Below are positions 39,555 to 51,864 of a stretch of 64,000 bases of DNA, in pieces; position 1 is the stretch's first letter; each line of letters starts with the position of its first letter. The notes under the pieces were generated by a model. The model made no database searches, was not told the origin of the DNA, and saw only the letters and a list, made by a program, of their open reading frames with translations. The stretch covers positions 2,352,375-2,416,374 of the forward strand of contig NC_134126.1 of NCBI RefSeq assembly GCF_040939455.1. Direction: 5' to 3'. The translations under genes and the position numbers were made by a program. Source of the DNA: Microcebus murinus. Its lineage: Eukaryota > Chordata > Mammalia > Primates > Cheirogaleidae.

Positions 39555-40327
39555 CGAAAAAGCTGCCGCTAGACCCGTCCCGCACGCAGCCCACGGTGTC
39601 CCACACCCAGCCGGTCCTCGGGCAGGACGCGAGGGTAAACGTGACCCCGAAGAGGGACACCAGCAGGCCGCTGAGGCTGACGGCGACCAGGAAGAGGTGG
39701 GTGGGGGTGCGGAGCCGCGGGAACTCGCGGCAGAGGAGAGCACAGGCGGGTTGTTGCCGCCCGGCAGCCCGATGGGCCGAGCAGCAGCGCCAGGCGCTCG
39801 TGGGTGCCGGGCTGAGCAGCGGCGCGGCTCAGCGTCCCCTCCGCGCCGCGGCCCGGCCGCCCCCAGAACCCCCGGCCGCCCCCCCAGAACCCCCAGCCGC
39901 CCCCCCAGAACGCCCGGCCGCCCCCCCAGAACCCCCGGCCGCCCCCCCAGAACCCCCGACCGCCCCCCCAGAACCCCCGGCCGCCCCCCCCAGAACCCCC
40001 GGCCGCCCCCCCCAGAACCCCCGGCCGCCCCCCCAGAACCCCCGGCCGCCCCCCCAGAACCCCCGGCCCCCCCCCAGAACCCCCGGCCGCCCCCCCAGAA
40101 CCCCCGGCCGCCCCCCCAGAACCCCCGGCCGCCCCCCCAGAACCCCCGGCCGCCCCCCAGAACCCCCGGCCGCCCCCCCAGAACCCCCGGCGGCCCCCCC
40201 AGAACCCCCGGCCGCCCCCCCAGAACCCCCGGCCGCCCCCCAGAACCCCCGGCCGCCCCCCAGAACCCCCGGCCTCCGCTGCGGTGCCCAAGTACAAGGC
40301 CCGGCGCCGGCCCCTCCGCACTGGGTC
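39555..40327 (-). pseudogene. OPN3: OPN3 (encephalopsin) exon 1 part of retrocopy
   Basis: OPN3 is a seven-helix opsin receptor. The exon 1 N-terminus and first helices are recognisable in three frames: [20 protein letters not shown], then [20 protein letters not shown] and [20 protein letters not shown]. The start codon equivalent reads TTG (40297-40295). Frameshifts lie near codon 5 and between the first helix and RLRTPTH. At 39555/39554 the OPN3 sequence ends at the expected exon 1 boundary and joins CHML leader sequence with no GT donor, showing the copy came from spliced RNA. In the CHML transcript this exon is untranslated. A minisatellite fills its 5' portion. Confidence 0.85.
39861..40272 (-). 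repeat. ~20-copy 21-bp GC minisatellite in OPN3 exon 1
   Basis: The plus-strand unit CCCCCGGCCGCCCCCCCAGA (plus A) occurs about 20 times, with unit lengths of 20-22 because of C-run slippage. On the minus strand the unit reads GGC GGC CGG GGG TTC TGG GGG, i.e. GGRGFWG. This lines up with the OPN3 codons GGHGYWD (human, from recall) at exactly this place in exon 1. The G-rich strand could form G-quadruplexes. The 250-316 codon ORFs over this region are artefacts of the repeat. Confidence 0.92.
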
Positions 40328-40341
40328 TTTTCTCCCATTCT
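40328..40341. repeat. TSD of the CHML retrocopy (right copy)
   Basis: TTTTCTCCCATTCT, identical to 32618-32631. It borders the 5' end of the copied transcript. Confidence 0.95.
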
Positions 40342-41256
40342 GTAGGTTTTCTATTTCCTTTGTTGATAATTTCCTTTACTATGCAGAGACTTTTTAGTTT
40401 AATTAAGTCTCATTTACTTATTTGGCTGTTGCTGTATTTGCTTTTGAGGTCTTTCTCATAAATTCCTTGCTTAGTTCAATGTCCACAAGGGTTTTTTCCT
40501 ACATTTTCTTTAGACTTTTTATGCTTTCAGGTCTTATATTTAAGTATTTAATGCAACTTGAATTAATTTTTGTATATAGTGATGGATAAGGGTACACTTT
40601 CCTTGTTCTGTATGTGACTGTCCATTCTTCCCGGCACCATTTATTGAATAGGGTGTCTGTTCTCCAGTGTGTGTTTTTTGTCTGCTTTGTTGAAGATCAG
40701 TTGAGTCTAGTTATTCGGCTTTATTTGTGGGTTCTCTGTTATGTTCAATTGATCTATTTTTTACTTTTATACCAATACCATATTGTTTTAGTTACTATAG
40801 CTTTTAATAATTTGAAGTATGATAATGTGATACCTCTTTATTCTTTTTGCTTATGATTGCTTTGGCTATTCAGGTTATTTTCATTTCCATATGAACTTTA
40901 GGATTGTTTTTCTAGTTCTGTGAAAAATGACATTGGTATTTTGATGGGAATTGCATTGAATATGTAAATCACTTTTGGCGCTGTGGATATTTCAACAATA
41001 TTGATTCTTCCAATGCATGATCATGGGATGTTTTCCCATTTCTTTGTGTCATCTATGATTTTTTTTATCAGTGTTTTACATTCCTCCTTGTAGAGATCTT
41101 TCTCTTCCTCAGTTAAGTGTATTTCTAGGAATTTCATTTTCTTTATAGCTATTGTAAATGGTATTGAGTTCTTGATTAGACACTCGGCTTGACTATTCTT
41201 AGTGTATAGGAAGGCTACTGATTTGTGTACATTAATTTTATAACCTGATGCTTGAC
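40342..41256 (-). mobile_element. Old L1 ORF2 fragment (right part)
   Basis: Minus-strand L1 ORF2 from the post-RT region (plus strand reads GTAGGTTTTCTATTTCC, then GGTATTGAGTTCTTGATTAG). It is continuous with 32510-32631 once the retrocopy is removed. It is more diverged than the other L1s here and broken in all frames. Confidence 0.85.
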
Positions 41257-42125
41257 TTTATGCCACCCAAACCAAATCCTGAAAAATGTCTATGTAGTCC
41301 AGGGAAAAGCATGTTGTATTTGTATATTTATCATACTTTAGAGGATTTCTACTCAACTTGATAAATATATAATTAAATACTATCCAATGAGTTATTTATA
41401 AATATATATAAATAAAAACAAAATTATTTCTTACTGAAGAACTTCTTTGGGAATTTCTACTTTGGCAAATATTTCTCTTTAGGTCATATAAAAATATAAA
41501 TTGTAGGCACCCATATGCAAAACAGTACTTGTCCAACAGTGGAAAAATTACTCATTATTATGCTTTATTTTGCTGTTTTATGCCAATATCCTCTTGTTTG
41601 CTTTAATATTCACAAATATTGACTGCTCCTGTTCTTGAAATTATTGATTTTGTATGCTTACTACTAAGTTCTAGAATGTCTAAACTGCCTAAAATGGTTT
41701 CTGATTATCACCTATGGTTTTGGAACTGCCCTCAGTGTAATTTAAATATGTTTTGTTTTCTATATTACATAAATGTTATTAATGATAAAACAATATAAGA
41801 AGAAAACATTGCATTTGATATGTCTTTATATAAACTTTAAAAATTTTAACATAGTTTTAAATTTATAGAAAATTTGTAAAGGTAGTACAGAGAGTTTCCA
41901 CATACCCCATGTACAGTTTTCCTTATAATTAATGTCTAACATTAGCATGATGCATTCATCACAATGGACCAACATTGATGTAGTTATTAATTAAATCCAT
42001 ACTGTATTCATATTTCCTTAGATTTTATCTAATGTCATTTTCCTGTACTAGGATCCCATCCAGAATATTGCATTACATTTAGTAGTATTCTATTCTTTAT
42101 TTTTATGTTCTTAAAATTCTTCTGT
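41257..42125. other. Intergenic DNA, nothing recognised
   Basis: AT-rich sequence between two L1 blocks. I see no gene or repeat family I can name. Confidence 0.5.
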
Positions 42126-43936
42126 ATTTTTAAATTTCAGAGTATTATGTGGGTACAAATGATTTGGTTCTACAAATTGCTTTTGTATCATGAGTCAAAT
42201 TTATAAGTGTGCTCATGCCTGAGATAATGTGCATTGTACCTGTTAGGTGTGAATTTACCCATATCCTCATCCTCCTCCCACCTGCTTGATTTCCAATAAA
42301 TGTTATTTCCATATGTGCACATATGGACAATTTAATGGTGAGTACATGTGGTGTTTGTTTTTCCATTCTTGTGACACTTCACTTAGAAGGATGGTCTCCA
42401 GTTCCATCCAAGTTAATATAAGAGGTATTAGTTCACCATTGTTTTATGGCTGAGTGGTACTCTATGGTATACATATACCACATTCGCCACATTTTATTAA
42501 TCCACTCACGTATTGATGGGCACTTGGGTTGTTTCCACATCTTTGCAATTGTGAATTTTGATGCTATAAATATTTGAGTGCAGGTATCTTTTGTATAGAA
42601 TATCTTCTTTTTTTTTTTTATTTCGGCATATTATGGGGGTACAGATTTTAAGGTTTCAATAAATGCCCTTCCCCCCCCCACAAGTCTGAGTTTCCAGCAT
42701 GACCATCCCTCAGATGGTGTGCATATCACTCGTTATGTATGTATATACCCGCCCCCCCCTCCCCAATACCCTATTACTGTAGTACCTATGTGTCCACTTA
42801 GGTGCTACTCAGTTAATACCAGTGTGCTGGAGAATATATCTGGTGCTTGTTTTTCCATTCTTGAGATACTTCACTTAGTAATATGGGTTCCAGCTCTAAC
42901 CAGGAAAATATAAGATGTGCTATATCACCATTGTTTCTTAGAGCTGAATAGTACTCCATGGTATACATATACCACATTTTATTAATCCATTCTTGGATCG
43001 ACGGGCACTTGGGCTGTTTCCACAGCTTTGCAATTATGAATTGTGCTGGTATAAACATTCGAGTGCAGGTGTCTTTTTTGTAGAGTGTCATTGGATCATT
43101 TGGGTAGATGCCCAGCAATGGGATTGCTGGATCAAATGGTAGAATCACTTGTATCGATTTAAGGTATCTCCATATTGCTTTCCACAGAGGTTGAACTAGT
43201 TTGCAGTCCCACCAGCAGTGTAGGAGTGTTCCTCTCTCTCCACATCCACGCCAACATTTGTTATTTGGAGACTTTTTGATAAAGGCCATTCTCACTGGAG
43301 TTAAGTGATATCTCATTGTAGTTTTGATTTGCATTTCCCTGATGATTAGAGATGATGAGCATTTTTTCATATGTTTGTTGGCCATTCTTCTGTCTTCTTT
43401 AGAAAAGTTTCTGTTCAAGTCCTTTGCCCACTTTTTAATAGGGTTATTTGATGTTTTCTTGCTGATTTTCGTGAGTTCTAGTTATCAGCCCTTTTCTTTG
43501 GGTAAATACCCAGTAGTGGGATTGCTGGATCAAATGGTAGTTCTATTTTTAGTTTTTTGTGGTACATCCATATTAATTTCCATAGAGGTTATAATAGTTT
43601 GCAGTCCCACCAGCATTGTATGAGTGTTCCTATTCTCATCCATACCAACATTTGTTGTTTTGGGACTTTTTGATAAAGGCATTCTCACTGGAGTTAAGTG
43701 ATATCTCATTGTGGTTTTAATTTGCACTTCCCTAATGATTAGATATGTTGAGCATTTTTTCATATGCTTGTTGGCCATTAGTCTGTCTTCTTTTGAAAAG
43801 TTTTTGTTTAGGTATTTTGCCCATTTTTTACGGGGTTGTTTGATTTTTTCTTGCTGATTTGCTTGAGTTCTTCATAGATTCTTGTTATCAGCCCTTTGTA
43901 GGATATATAGCATGCAAATATTTTCTCCTATTCAGA
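42126..43936 (-). mobile_element. L1 interrupted by a second L1
   Basis: The outer minus-strand L1 runs from 3'UTR (42126) to about 42605 and resumes at about 43490 (GGGTAAATACCCAGTAGTGG), ending near 43936. The inner minus-strand L1 (about 42606-43489) has its own T-rich tail and 3'UTR. It carries a continuous ORF2 C-terminal frame at 43418-42813 ([39 protein letters not shown]). The outer copy is frameshifted. The inner insertion site lies in the L1 segment before GGGTAGATACCCAG. Confidence 0.85.
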
Positions 43937-46060
43937 ATAGAAGCTCCTTTTGTCTGAGACAATTTCTCAAACTTTCTTGTTTTATATGATCTTTATAGTT
44001 TGAAGAATACTCATCAAGTATTTTGTAGAATGTTTCTCAACTAGGGCTCTCTGATGTTTTTGTCATGACCACACTGGGTTACATATCTTATTCTGAATCA
44101 CTGAATTGGATCAACTTTTCCTATGTAGTTTCCCACCGGAGCCTGTCTGACTGGGGAAATAGTATGATAGACAAGATGTTTTACAGCCAGCTCAGACAGA
44201 AGGGACTTTAGCCTCTTTGTAGTACTTGCATGGGTGAAAATAAGAACCACTTTGAGAATGGTATGGAGAGAAAAGCCAATATCAAATTTGGGAAAAGCTG
44301 TTTATATACCATTGAAGTACAGTTTGAAAAGCATTACTATTTCAGGGCTTTAAAATGGATATAAACACTAGACCTTGAACCAATATTGAAGGATATATCA
44401 AAGTGGAACTATTGCATAGTAAGTTCTCTTAAGGGAGAGTCACTAGAGTCTCCACAGTGTGTGTGTGTGTGTGTGTGTGTGTGTACATTAGCAAAGAATG
44501 TGGTGCAGTGAAAGAAACAGTGTGCAAGGAGATCTGAGAGACATTCCATACTGTGAACCCCCAAGGGTCCTTATTTGTGCTAGCTTCTGGCTTGAACTGC
44601 CAAGATCTGTGCAAAGAATCTTAGCTTTTGGAGAAGTCCCTAGGAAAAGTTCTCAGTAGCCCTTTCAGCAATCAAGCCAGGCTTCTCAAACTGTTTAGGG
44701 AAATTGCAAACCATTAGTAAAGAAAGTAACCCTGTAGATAACTAGTGGATATTCCAGACCTTAAACAGCACATTATAAATTCCACTGTGCTTATTTTGTC
44801 TAAGACTTAACAACCAGACATCCAGTGTCTCCAGGGACAAAGAACATTTCTAGTCCAACTGTAAATCAACTCTCAATTGCCACAATATCAGAATTCAATG
44901 TTACTAAATTGGTTTTCAACAGTTGAATCAACATTAATAATTATGAAGAGAAGGAGTGCATACCAAATAAAGAGATGGTGAGATTCCCCAGTACTTCACA
45001 CAAATTGGGATGTCCAGGAATAAGATGAAGCAGAGGTCCCTCTGCCCAATTGTATGTGAGGCCATGGCTGCTTTCTTTGACCTCTTCTACTTTACTCACT
45101 GCCTGTTCCCCACCTGGATCAATCACCTTATTGTTAGCTTTCCTATATGATCTATCCTTTTATTTATAGAATATGGACTGAATTCTTCAGCAAGAAAAAC
45201 TTGCCATGGTTATCTTGCATCTTTCAGATTATTCTTGTGACATCTCATTTTAAATTTGTCCTAAGGCTAGAGAGGATTTTAAGAAGGTGGCAATATGAAA
45301 CAAGACTAGAAAGCTTCAGTTCATACAATGGAAAATATTGCCAGAAAATAATGTTTCAGCGAAATAATTTAGAGGAATATATTTTTACATTATCTCCAAG
45401 AGCACATTCTTTCCTGTCATCTACTCCTAGTGACTTGTTAAGTTTACTGCCCACAAACTAGTTGAATGAAAAATGAAGAGTGAAGGTAATTAGCTCTATC
45501 ACTCCTACTGGAGTGAACTATAAGAATGGTAATTCTTTGCATTTGGTATCAAGTAAGTTCTAAATATTATTTTAGTTAAAGTTTTATATATATGTGTATA
45601 TGTGTATCTCACAGGTATCTCTCTTCACTATGAAATTAAGACTTGTAAAAGATTCAAAGTTATATTTAGCATGCTCATTAAAATTATTTTGGCTTATATT
45701 TTATTAACATTGTTATAACTACTGTGATATAAAATTCACAACCTAATTTCTATCTTCTTTAGTCAGGATCTGCTCTACAAATTTCAATTGCTATCTCTTT
45801 AAAAGAACATTACATATCTAAAATTGATGACACTATTTTGAAAAATTATCTCTATCAAATAATGGAAACTCATAGCTATCTTGGGAAATTATGCCAGTAT
45901 TATATCTTTAAACACCTTAAGGCAGAAACCAGTGGTAGCTATTATAAAGAAAATTTTGCTCAACATAAGTTGTAGAAGTCCAAAATAGGGTATAGAAGTC
46001 TACGGATATTTCCCCCCCAAAATAGATATTGTATGCTTTAGTTTTCTGTAGTAACAACTA
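43937..46060. other. Intergenic DNA with a GT microsatellite
   Basis: No supported gene. A GT run of about 28 bases is at 44457-44484. The ORF at 45147-45461 has no recognised domain. Confidence 0.5.
44457..44484. repeat. (GT)n microsatellite
   Basis: About 14 uninterrupted GT dinucleotides. It is likely polymorphic in length. Confidence 0.95.
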
Positions 46061-46067
46061 AAAGACA

Positions 46068-46195
46068 TGATGGGCATAGTGGAGGGGAAGAGCAGGCCTC
46101 TAACCCTCGCTAGGGTGAGGCGAAGTCATAAAATGTAACCAAAATGTTTGTACCCTCAAAATACTCTGAAATAAAAAAATAATAAAAAATAATAA
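46068..46195 (+). mobile_element. L1 3'-end fragment
   Basis: A plus-strand L1 3'UTR scrap (AAAATGTAACCAAAATGTTT, TTTGTACCCTCAAAATACTC) ends in an AATAATAAAAAATAATAA tail. Confidence 0.7.
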
Positions 46196-46369
46196 TTTCC
46201 AGAGAATTAACAATTACATGGTCACATAATGTGTCCATAAAATATAATAACACAGTCATAAACATACAAGGGGACAAAGAGAGTAAAATAAAGGAGAAAA
46301 GATGGATACTTGATACAAAATGTCAATGAGAAATATAGCCTAAGAGATATACTTTTAAAATAAAGCCCT

Positions 46370-48119
46370 TAAATCCAAATCTTTTTAAAAAAATTTCAGC
46401 ATATTATGGGGGTACAAATGTTTAGGTTACATGTGTTGCCTCCCCCCCATTCCCCTTGGCGTCAGAGCTTCAAGTGTGTCCATCCTCCAGATGGTGTGCA
46501 TGGCACTCAGTATGTATGTGTATACTCATCCCCTCCTCCTCCCTCCCATCTGTCGGACGCTCGATAAATGTTATACCTATATGTGCACTTAGGTGTTGAT
46601 CAGTGAAACCAATTTTATTAATCTACTCATGTACTGATGGGCACTTGAGCTGTTTCCACATCATTGCAATTGTGAGTTGTGCCACTGTAAACATTCGAGT
46701 GCAGAATTCCTTTTTATAGAATGTTTTTTGTTCTTTTGGGTAGATACCCAGTAATGGGATTGCTGGATCAAATGGTGGATCCACTTGTATCTCCTGCAGG
46801 CATCCTCAAACTATGGCCCATGGGCCACATGCAGGTGTTTTTGCCCATTTGTTTTTTACTTCAAAATAAGATACGTGCAGTGTGCATAGGAATTTTTTCA
46901 TAGTTTTTTTAAAACTATAGTCCAGTCCTACAATGGTATGAGGGACAGTGAACTGGCCCCCTGTTTAAAAATTCTGAGGACCCCTGCTTTAAGTTATGTC
47001 CATATTGCTTTCCATAGAGGTTGTACTAGTTTGCGGTCCCACTAGCAGTGTAGGAGTGTTCCTATCTCTCTGCATCCATGTCAACATTTATTGTTTTGGG
47101 GCTTTTTGATAAAGGCCATTCTCACTGGAGATAAGTGATATCTCATTGTGGTTTTGATTTGCATTTCCCTGATGATTAGAGATAATGAGCATTTTTCATA
47201 TGTTTGTTGACCATTATTCTGTCTTCTTTTAAAAAGTTTTTGTTCATGTCCTTTGCCCACTTTTTGATTGGCTTGTTTGATTTTTTCTTGCTGATTTTCC
47301 TGAGTTCTATATAGATTCTAGTTACCAGTCCTTTATCAGATGTGTAGCTTGCAAAAATTTTCTCTCATTCAGTGGGTTGTCTATTTGCTCTGGTAACAGT
47401 TTCTTTGGCTGTGCAGAAGCTTTTTAATTTGATCAGGTCCCATTTATTCATTTTTGTTGTTGCTGTGATTGCCTTAGGTGTCTTCTTCATACATTCTTTG
47501 CCTAGATCACTGTCTAGAAGAGTATTTCTAACATTTTCCTCTAGAATTCTAATAATTTCACACCCTATGTGTAAGTGTATTACCCAGTGTGAGTTAATTT
47601 TTGTGAGAGGTGAAAGGTGTGGATCCTGTTTCAATCTTCTACATGTGGCTATCCAGTTTTCCCAGCACCATTTATTGAATAAGGATTCTTTCCCCCATGG
47701 TATGTTTTTGTCTGCTTTGTCAAAGATTAGATGGCTATATGAGGTTGGGTTTATATCTGGGTTCTCTGTTCTGTTCCACTGGTCAATGCCCCAATTCTTA
47801 TGCCGATAACAAGATGTTTTAATTACTATAGCCTTATAAGATAGTGTGAAGTCTGGTAAATTGATAACTCCCATTTTGTTTTTATTGCCTAGGATTGCTT
47901 TTTCTATATGGGGTTTTCTCTGGTTCCATACAAAACATAAAATTATTTTTTCTATATCTGTGAAAAATGATGATGCTACTTTAATAGGGATTGCATTGAC
48001 TTTGTAGATCACTTTGGGTAGTATAGACATTTTAACAATGTTGATTCTGCCGACCCACAAACAATGGTTTTCCACCTGTTTATGTCCTCTGCTATTTCCT
48101 TCCTCTAAATCCAAATCTT
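46370..48119 (-). mobile_element. 5'-truncated L1 with 14-bp TSD
   Basis: A minus-strand L1 of about 1.72 kb (46384-48105) is bounded by a perfect 14-bp repeat TAAATCCAAATCTT at 46370-46383 and 48106-48119. The ORF2 C-terminal frame at 48114-47365 includes [20 protein letters not shown] and [21 protein letters not shown] segment of the 3' end is deleted around 46612. A hAT-type MITE sits inside at 46797-46986. Confidence 0.92.
46797..46986. mobile_element. hAT-type MITE inside L1
   Basis: A 190-bp non-L1 block interrupts the L1. Its ends are inverted: left CAGGCATCCTCAAACTATGG, right (reverse complement) CAGGGGTCCTCAGAATTTTT, agreeing at CAGG-TCCTCA. The CAGGGGTCCTC-type terminus is typical of hAT elements. 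It has no coding capacity. An exact 8-bp target duplication is not evident, probably through small changes at the left edge. It is younger than its host L1. I do not assign a named family. Confidence 0.75.
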
Positions 48120-50140
48120 ATTTTTTACTTTTAAAAGCCATGAAGGCTTTAAAAAAATTTATTTTACTTTTGTATTTTGCTCATTAATCTATGTTTTATA
48201 ATATCATACACATATACTCTATCTAAACAACAAACAAGTAGATTTACCAGATATAATAACTTTTTTCTGAAACTACCTAGTCCCCAACCTGGTAATGTTT
48301 TCTTTCTCTCTGAGTTCCTATAACTCAATCAAGAAAAATTCTTACTGAGGAAGTGTGAATAAAATATGAATAAAATAACAAGTGATACAGGATAATTGAA
48401 AATGATATTTAGTAAGCAAGTAATAGAGGTAGTCAATTAGAATTAGTGTTCTTGGCGTAATGTTGAGGCTTTTGCTGAAACATAGCTGGAAAGATTAAAT
48501 CTCCCATGAAGAACTTTCCAGAAACCAAAATCCCTTGGATTAGGTTAATATAAAAGAAAAATGTCACAACAATATATTCAAAGTTAGAAGCATACAGATC
48601 AGCCTTAGTTAGTACTATAAATTTACCACCATTAAAAAAAATCCTCAAATGCCAATTGAATTATCCTATAGTATGTTGCAAATTGCTTCAACAGATTATG
48701 TCCAAATATTTTCAGTTTCATCTTATAAAACATAAATGTGTACACTACAATAAATTCTTATTCTTATTTCTAATCCCTTGACATGAAAAGGTTTTTAATA
48801 GAAATGATTTATACAATGGAATAAGGAAATGATAGTTGTAATAATGAGTTTGATAATATTTGCATTTATTGTTTTCAATTATAATTAAAGTTGTAAGGTT
48901 TTTGAATTCCTCACAACATTTTATTTCCTTAAAGAAAAATGAAATATGACTTGACTTTTAGTTGTAAGCTCTTAGGGGCCCTTTAAATCATCTTTATCTA
49001 ATAAAAGAAAGTCTCAAGCTACAATTATTTTCAAAAGCAAGCCCTCAATGTTATCAATGGTGCAGGAGTCATTGAGCTAATCATAAGCAATTAGCTTTCC
49101 TCTGAGAAGTATGGAGTTAAGATACACTTAAACTGAAGCATTGTGTTCTGGTTATAGTAACCTCTTTAGTCTTCTTTAGCAAGGCTATTCTTTGCATTTA
49201 AATCATGGCAATACAGTTTCCACTGACCTAACCTGATATAAAATGAAATGGCTTCTTTTGAGTTATTAAAGGACCTGGTTAGGTTAAATTCTCCTATTCC
49301 CTCACTATCTGTTCTTTATCTACAAAAGCCTTTTTACATGTATCTTCACAATATGTGATGGTTTTGCTTGAAATATTCATCTACTTTTAAGTGACCCATA
49401 GATCTACCCATTCAGAACTTGATTTTATATTCAGTATGTCTATTGCTGATCAATTTGTTCAATAGGGTCACTGGGCTAACAGATTAAGGGAGGTTGAAAA
49501 TATGGCTGAGTGTTTTGATTTCAACAGGACCTTTGACCAAAGTTTCCTGTGAATTAAAATGCTAAAACCTTGATTAGATAATGTTGGTAACTTTTTTGAT
49601 TGTTTAAGAACAGATACAAAAAGAATTCTGGTTAAATGATAACCATCATTATGTTGGGCAAAAGTTTTTGTGTCTAACTTAAGGATGCTGTACACTCACT
49701 GCAGTCAAAAGGTAGTTAAGCTGCTAGGCACTAGGAGGCAGTGTATACATTCTCTACCTCTGTCTCCAATTATCTACTGCTAGCAGTAATTAGTGGAAAT
49801 TACAATGAAACAAATCTTGTCTCAGCATGAGAGAATTCTCCAACAAATCAAACTGTACAACTATTTGGTGGTGTTGATAAAGTTAAATGTTACATGCCAT
49901 ATTGGAAAGGTTGGGTAGAAGTTCTGATATACAGTTAATTAAACTTTTATTTTAGATAGATTAGATCTCTCTAATGATAAATGTTACATTTTAGATATTC
50001 TATTATAAATTCTGGACGTTAGATAAAATGTCTCTTGCTGTTTCACAACGACCCAATATAATGGTAGAATATAATTTTATAATGCACATTGTATGTTGCA
50101 CATGTTATACATGTTTTACATATATTAAGATATGTAATCT
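48120..50140. other. Intergenic DNA, nothing recognised
   Basis: AT-rich sequence with only short ORFs lacking recognisable domains. Confidence 0.5.
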
Positions 50141-50144
50141 TTCC

Positions 50145-51490
50145 TTTATTTATTTCAGGATGTTATGGGGGTACAAACATTTTGGTTACATGTTATGACT
50201 TTTCCACACTCAAATGAAGGTTAGAGGCATCCCCTTCCCCTCTGCAATGCTCACCATGTCCATTAGTTGTGAGTTTACCCACCCAACACCCTAATCTCTG
50301 GGGACTATTACTACCGTTTGAGCACCATAGTGTTGATCAATTAGTGCCAATTTGATGATGAGTACACGTAGAGCCTATTCTTCCATTTTTGTGATACCTC
50401 ACTTTGGAGGATGGGCTCAGATTCTATCCAGGAAAATATAAGAGGTGCTAGATCACTATTGTTTCTTATAATTGAGTAATATTCTATTGTATACATATAC
50501 CGAATTTTATTAATCCATTCATGAATTGATGGGTACTTGGGTTATTTCCACATGGTTGTTATAGTGAATTGTGCTGCCATAAACATTCGGGTGCAGATGT
50601 CTTTATTATAGAATGTCTTCTGCTCTTTTGGGTAGATGCCTAATAGTGCTATTGCTGGATCAAATGATATTTCTGTTTTTACCTCTTTGAGGTATCTCCA
50701 AATTCTTTTCCACAGAGGTTGCACTAATTTGCAGTCCTACCAGCAGTGTAAGAGTGTTCCTGTCTCTTCACATCCTTGCCAGTATTTGTTGTTTTGGGAC
50801 TTTTTGATAGAGGCCAACCTCACTGGAGGAAGGAGATATTTCATTGTGGTTTTGATTTGCATTTCCCTTATGATGAGAGATGTTGAGCCCTTTTTTATAT
50901 GTTTGCTGGCCATTATTCTGTCTTCTTTTGAAAAGTTTCTGTTCATGTCCTTTGCTCATTTCTTGATGGGGTTGTTTGATTTTTTCTTGTTGATTTTTTA
51001 AAGTTCTAGTTAGATTCTTGTTATCAGCCCTTTATCAGATGTGTAGAGAGCAAATATTTTCTCCCATTCTATAGGCTATTTGCTCTAATGATAGTTTCAT
51101 TGGCTGTGAAGAAGCTTTTTAACTTGATCAGATCCCATTTATTTATTTTTGTTGCTGCTGCAATTGCTTTGGGGGTCTTCTTCACAAATTCTTTGCCTAG
51201 GCCGATGTCTGAAAGAATCTTCCCCACATTTTTTTTTCCAGGATTCCACAAGAACAGAGATACAGACCTTTGGAACAGAACAAGAACCCAGAAATGAAAC
51301 CATCTGCATATTGTCATCTAATCTTTGAAAAAGCAGACAAAAATATACACTTGGGAAAAGAATCTTTTTTCAGTAAATGGTGCTGAGAAATCTGGATAAC
51401 TACATGCAGAAGATTGAAAGTGGATCCCCACCTCTCACCTCTTACAAAACTCAATTCACAATGGATAACAGACTTAAACCTAAAGTGTGA
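50145..51490 (-). mobile_element. Twin-primed (5'-inverted) L1
   Basis: L1 3'UTR and ORF2 C-terminus run on the minus strand from about 50150 to 51243. At about 51246 the orientation flips to plus-strand L1 (AGACAAAAATATACACTTGG, GATAACAGACTTAAACC) up to about 51490. In L1 coordinates the inverted piece lies directly upstream of the minus-strand piece, which is the twin-priming pattern. TSDs were not identified with confidence. Confidence 0.82.
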
Positions 51491-51864
51491 AACTTTTTCA
51501 CTGCTTTAAACTATCTAATGAGAGCCAGAGATCATGCTATTTTCTTTTAGCAAAGTCTTTAACATGAAAGAGAATACCAAAATAGACACTGAAAAACAAC
51601 AGCTACTTAGAAGGAATAGGGAGCAAGCAGAAGAATAACTAAAATAAACTACAGTTCAGACCCTTCAGATGTGAGAGATAGTGTTGCCTACATAAAAAAA
51701 GACATGATGTCATGTAAAAGAAACAATCAGGAGACATGATATGTCAGAAAATTTTCAAGCCAGTCCCATGCTAGCAATCAGAAATCAGAGTGACATTGGA
51801 CTTTCAAGCAGCTACATTAGATAGAAGACAAGAAGAACTACCTTCAGAATCTTGAAGTAAGCCT

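Larger units (their letters stand above)
32632..40327 (-). pseudogene. CHML: Processed retrocopy of OPN3-exon1/CHML mRNA
   Basis: A 7,696-bp insertion has every mark of an L1-made copy of a spliced mRNA: poly(A) (T-run to 32642), two AATAAA signals (32664-32659 and 32654-32649) just upstream, exact 14-bp TSDs, no introns, and placement inside an L1. Minus-strand order is OPN3 exon 1 (40327-39555), CHML 5' leader (39554-39226), CHML coding sequence, and a 3'UTR of about 4.6 kb. In human, from recall, CHML shares its first exon and start site with OPN3 and lies in OPN3 intron 1, so the parent is the normal CHML transcript. At over 7.6 kb the copy appears to be full length. Confidence 0.88.

Noticed and set aside
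37202..40327. The native OPN3/CHML locus
   Set aside because: There is no splice donor or intron after OPN3 exon 1, the block is bounded by TSDs and poly(A) inside an L1, and both coding parts are broken.
39511..40461. Long proline-rich and glycine-rich ORFs (169-316 codons)
   Set aside because: They are the minisatellite read in several frames on both strands, spilling into flanking L1. They have no conserved start or domain.
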